A stretch of DNA of 64,000 nt from Rhodanobacteraceae bacterium (lineage in GTDB: Bacteria; Pseudomonadota; Gammaproteobacteria; Xanthomonadales; SZUA-5), in NCBI GenBank assembly GCA_024234055.1, contig JACKOW010000009.1, positions 128,387 through 192,386 on the forward strand. Direction: 5' to 3'. A program made the translations under genes and the position numbers. This document shows, piece after piece, positions 62,507 through 64,000 of the stretch. Position 1 is the stretch's first letter. Every line of letters begins with the position of its first letter. A model generated the notes under the pieces. The model was not told the origin of the DNA and made no database searches. It worked only from the letters and a program-made list of their open reading frames with translations.

Positions 62507-63637
62507 TCAGGCCGACAGCAGCTGCCCGCTGCGGACCGCCTGACTGCCCGCCACCTTGGCGATCGACATGCCGGCGTGCACCACCCGCGAGTGCTCGCGC
62601 GCGTACAGCAGCCCGTCGACCGGACTGCACAGATCGATGGCCTCCCCGCTGAGCGGATCAATGACCTCGGCGATGCACTGACCTCGCTGCACCCATTGTC
62701 CCAGCAGCTGGCGGTGCACCAGCACGCCGCCGCGTGGGCTGATCACCGGTATCGAACCCTCCAGTGGCGTTGGCTCGCGCAACAGCGGTGGCAGTTCCGG
62801 CAGTCGCGCTTCGATGAATCCGCGCTGTGCCAGATAGGCCAGGATGGCCGCGGCATCGCGCTCTGCCAGTTCGTGGCTGATATCGGTTTCGCCACGCAGT
62901 TCGACGGTGACGGCAACACAGGCGTCCGGCCACGGACCCGGGGTACCGGAATGCTCCTGCCAGCGCCGATTGAGATGAGACCAGACCATCGAGCAACTTT
63001 CATCGAAAGGCTCGCCGCCCGATTCGGTGGCCAGCAGGCTGACCTCGGCGCCCAGCAGCCGCGCCAGCGGCTCCACCTGCGGCCACAGCGGATTGGCCGT
63101 ATACAGATGCATCACGGCCTCACTGTCGCAGTGCAGGTCCAGCACCAGATCGGCATCGATGGACTGCAGCAGCAGGATCTTGCGCAGGCTGGCCAACTCG
63201 CTGTCGGCAGGCAGCTCCTTGCAGGATTGCCGCAGCGCTGCGCGCACGCTGGCCACCGTGGGTCGATGACCGGCATCGATCTCCGCGCTCAGCTTGGCGT
63301 AGGTCGCTGCGCTCAGGTCCTGGTAGCGCCGGTTGAAATTCTCGCCGGAGCCGAGATCAAATCGTCCCAGGCCGCGCCCGAGCAGACGTTGCGACAGCCC
63401 GAGCGGATTGGCCATCGGCAGCAGCACGATCTCCCCGCGCAGCCGATGCTCGGCCTCCAGTGCCGCCAGTTCCCGGCGCAGATGGTAGGCGACCAGCATT
63501 CCCGGCGGTTCGTCTGCGTGCAAGGAGGCCTGGATGACGGCCTTGCGCCCTTGCTCCAGCGGGCCGAAATGCAGGCTCTGCAATTCGCGCGTGGTGCCCG
63601 GTGTGCAGCTCGTCAACCGATGATGTTCAGTACGCAT
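62507..63637 (-). CDS. cphZ: CphZ/AotO-like cyanophycin dipeptide hydrolase candidate
   Basis: The 376-residue protein belongs to the succinylglutamate desuccinylase/aspartoacylase zinc family. The metal ligands are His40 and Glu43 (ASLHADEPPG) and His169 (LVLDLHCDSE), with NFNRRYQD near residue 100 and VTVELRGE near 260. Pseudomonas AotO is a homologue next to argR, and such enzymes (CphZ) hydrolyse beta-Asp-Arg to Asp and Arg. The position at the head of the argR-aruFG operon and near a cyanophycinase supports this. A succinylglutamate desuccinylase (AstE) role is the main alternative. Confidence 0.8.
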   Translation of the reverse strand: MRTEHHRLTSCTPGTTRELQSLHFGPLEQGRKAVIQASLHADEPPGMLVAYHLRRELAALEAEHRLRGEIVLLPMANPLGLSQRLLGRGLGRFDLGSGENFNRRYQDLSAATYAKLSAEIDAGHRPTVASVRAALRQSCKELPADSELASLRKILLLQSIDADLVLDLHCDSEAVMHLYTANPLWPQVEPLARLLGAEVSLLATESGGEPFDESCSMVWSHLNRRWQEHSGTPGPWPDACVAVTVELRGETDISHELAERDAAAILAYLAQRGFIEARLPELPPLLREPTPLEGSIPVISPRGGVLVHRQLLGQWVQRGQCIAEVIDPLSGEAIDLCSPVDGLLYAREHSRVVHAGMSIAKVAGSQAVRSGQLLSA

Positions 63638-63732
63638 GTTGAGTGAATCCTGCAGTGGCAGCGCCGCGAGTCGCGGTCATACCCGATCATGGCACCAAGC
63701 CCGGCTTGTGTGATGCGTCCGCCACCGCGCGC

Positions 63733-63774
63733 CAACGCAAAAGCGCAAGCGGGTGTCGCTTTGCGGAAACTTGG
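63733..63774 (+). promoter_or_regulatory. Tandem ArgR-type operator upstream of cphZ
   Basis: CAACGC-N8-AA-N5 at 63733 is followed by TGTCGC-N8-AA-N5 at 63754 on the plus strand, again with a 21-bp period. The second half-site is exact, the first keeps CGC and AA. It lies 96-137 bp upstream of the cphZ start. It is a likely self-regulatory site for the operon that contains argR. Confidence 0.5.
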
Positions 63775-63807
63775 GGCAGGGGCAAGGGGCAGGGGGCAAG
63801 GGGCACG

Positions 63808-63856
63808 GGGCAGAGGGCAGAGGGCAGAGGGCAGAGGGCAGAGGGCAGAGGGCAGT
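63808..63856. repeat. (GGGCAGA)6 tandem array
   Basis: Six perfect copies of the 7-bp unit plus a variant (GGGCAGT) lie upstream of the cphZ operator, preceded by GGGGCA units from about 63774. G triplets are four bases apart on the plus strand. The gene at the far side is outside the window, so its relation to a stop codon is unknown. Confidence 0.85.
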
Positions 63857-63867
63857 GGCAGAGGGCA

Positions 63868-63971
63868 CGGCTGGCGTCTTTGCGAGGAACGAAGCGACGA
63901 AGCAATCCAGGGTAGCGCCGCACGCCCCTGGATTGCTTCCCCCGGATCAAGTCCGGGGTCGCAATGACGCC
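63868..63971. repeat. Short composite repeat copy with inverted ends
   Basis: This copy begins GGCGTCTTTGCGAGGAACGA and ends GGGGTCGCAATGACGCC. Inside, AAGCAATCCAGGG and CCCCTGGATTGCTT form inverted arms. It carries the AAGCGACGAAGCAATCC core of the widespread bacterial repeat but lacks the TAGGAGCGACC middle of the other copies. The rest of the gap to 64000 holds another fragment (GGTTCATGGCCCGTG). Confidence 0.75.
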
Positions 63972-64000
63972 GGCGGGTTCATGGCCCGTGTGCAGTTTCG

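Overview
The window is GC-rich, densely coded chromosomal DNA from a gammaproteobacterium, most likely of the Lysobacterales/Xanthomonadales type. The evidence is the set of conserved clusters it carries: rph-rdgB-hemW, radC divergent from coaBC-dut-algC (with a membrane-anchored AlgC), ruvB-ybgC-tolQRAB-pal-cpoB-queE-queC, and tRNA-Lys next to trpS. Intergenic spaces are unusually rich in REP-like, MITE-like and short tandem repeats, and there is one intact IS1380-type element. I see no prophage, CRISPR array or recognisable defence island.

Layout. 1-9.3 kb: the 5' part of a large sensor diguanylate cyclase, a DUF1993 protein, an S4 RNA-binding protein, a phosphoribosyltransferase, a proton-coupled oligopeptide transporter, and a secreted protein that joins a putative Cys/His/Asn papain-like domain to a Pro/Lys-rich linker and a long Asp/Glu tandem-repeat tail. 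9.5-17 kb: M14 carboxypeptidase, hemW, rdgB, rph, a TonB-like protein, a secreted lineage protein, xthA and an RsbW-like kinase followed by a MITE. 17.6-30.3 kb: a two-domain secreted carboxylesterase, tRNA-Lys, trpS with a C-terminal extension, an AmpG-like transporter, cca, a DUF3034 protein, a truncated-globin lipoprotein, a glycosyltransferase-like/HD-domain pair and radC. 30.4-44 kb: coaBC-dut-algC, an HPt protein divergent from a hybrid histidine kinase, an RlmI-type methyltransferase, an oxidoreductase, a GGDEF-EAL protein and arginase. 44.4-54.1 kb: ruvB, ybgC, the Tol-Pal operon, queE, queC and an RsbU-like phosphatase. 54.3-56.0 kb: the IS. 56.1-63.6 kb: an arginine/cyanophycin island.

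The most coherent functional story is that island. It holds an exported cyanophycinase and a divergently transcribed YfcC-type transporter, and a second operon with a CphZ/AotO-like beta-Asp-Arg dipeptide hydrolase, an AraC-type ArgR and two arginine N-succinyltransferase subunits. Both promoter regions contain tandem half-sites matching the Pseudomonas-type ArgR consensus (TGTCGC-N8-AA on a 21-bp period). The set reads as a scavenging route: polymer cleaved outside, dipeptide imported, hydrolysed to Asp and Arg, and Arg fed to the succinyltransferase pathway.

A second theme is the intergenic DNA. At many loci a short tandem array with a 6-8 bp unit starts within a few bases of a stop codon. 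In nearly every case the strand in the sense of the upstream gene carries runs of two to five G with short spacers, which is the pattern of a potential RNA G-quadruplex. Other interspersed families are a 270-bp composite element with GCGTCATTGCGA ends, an 18-bp GTCCAGAC palindrome, a GTGGGAGCGGCTTCAGCCGCGA repeat, and a MITE with the same ends as the resident IS1380 element.
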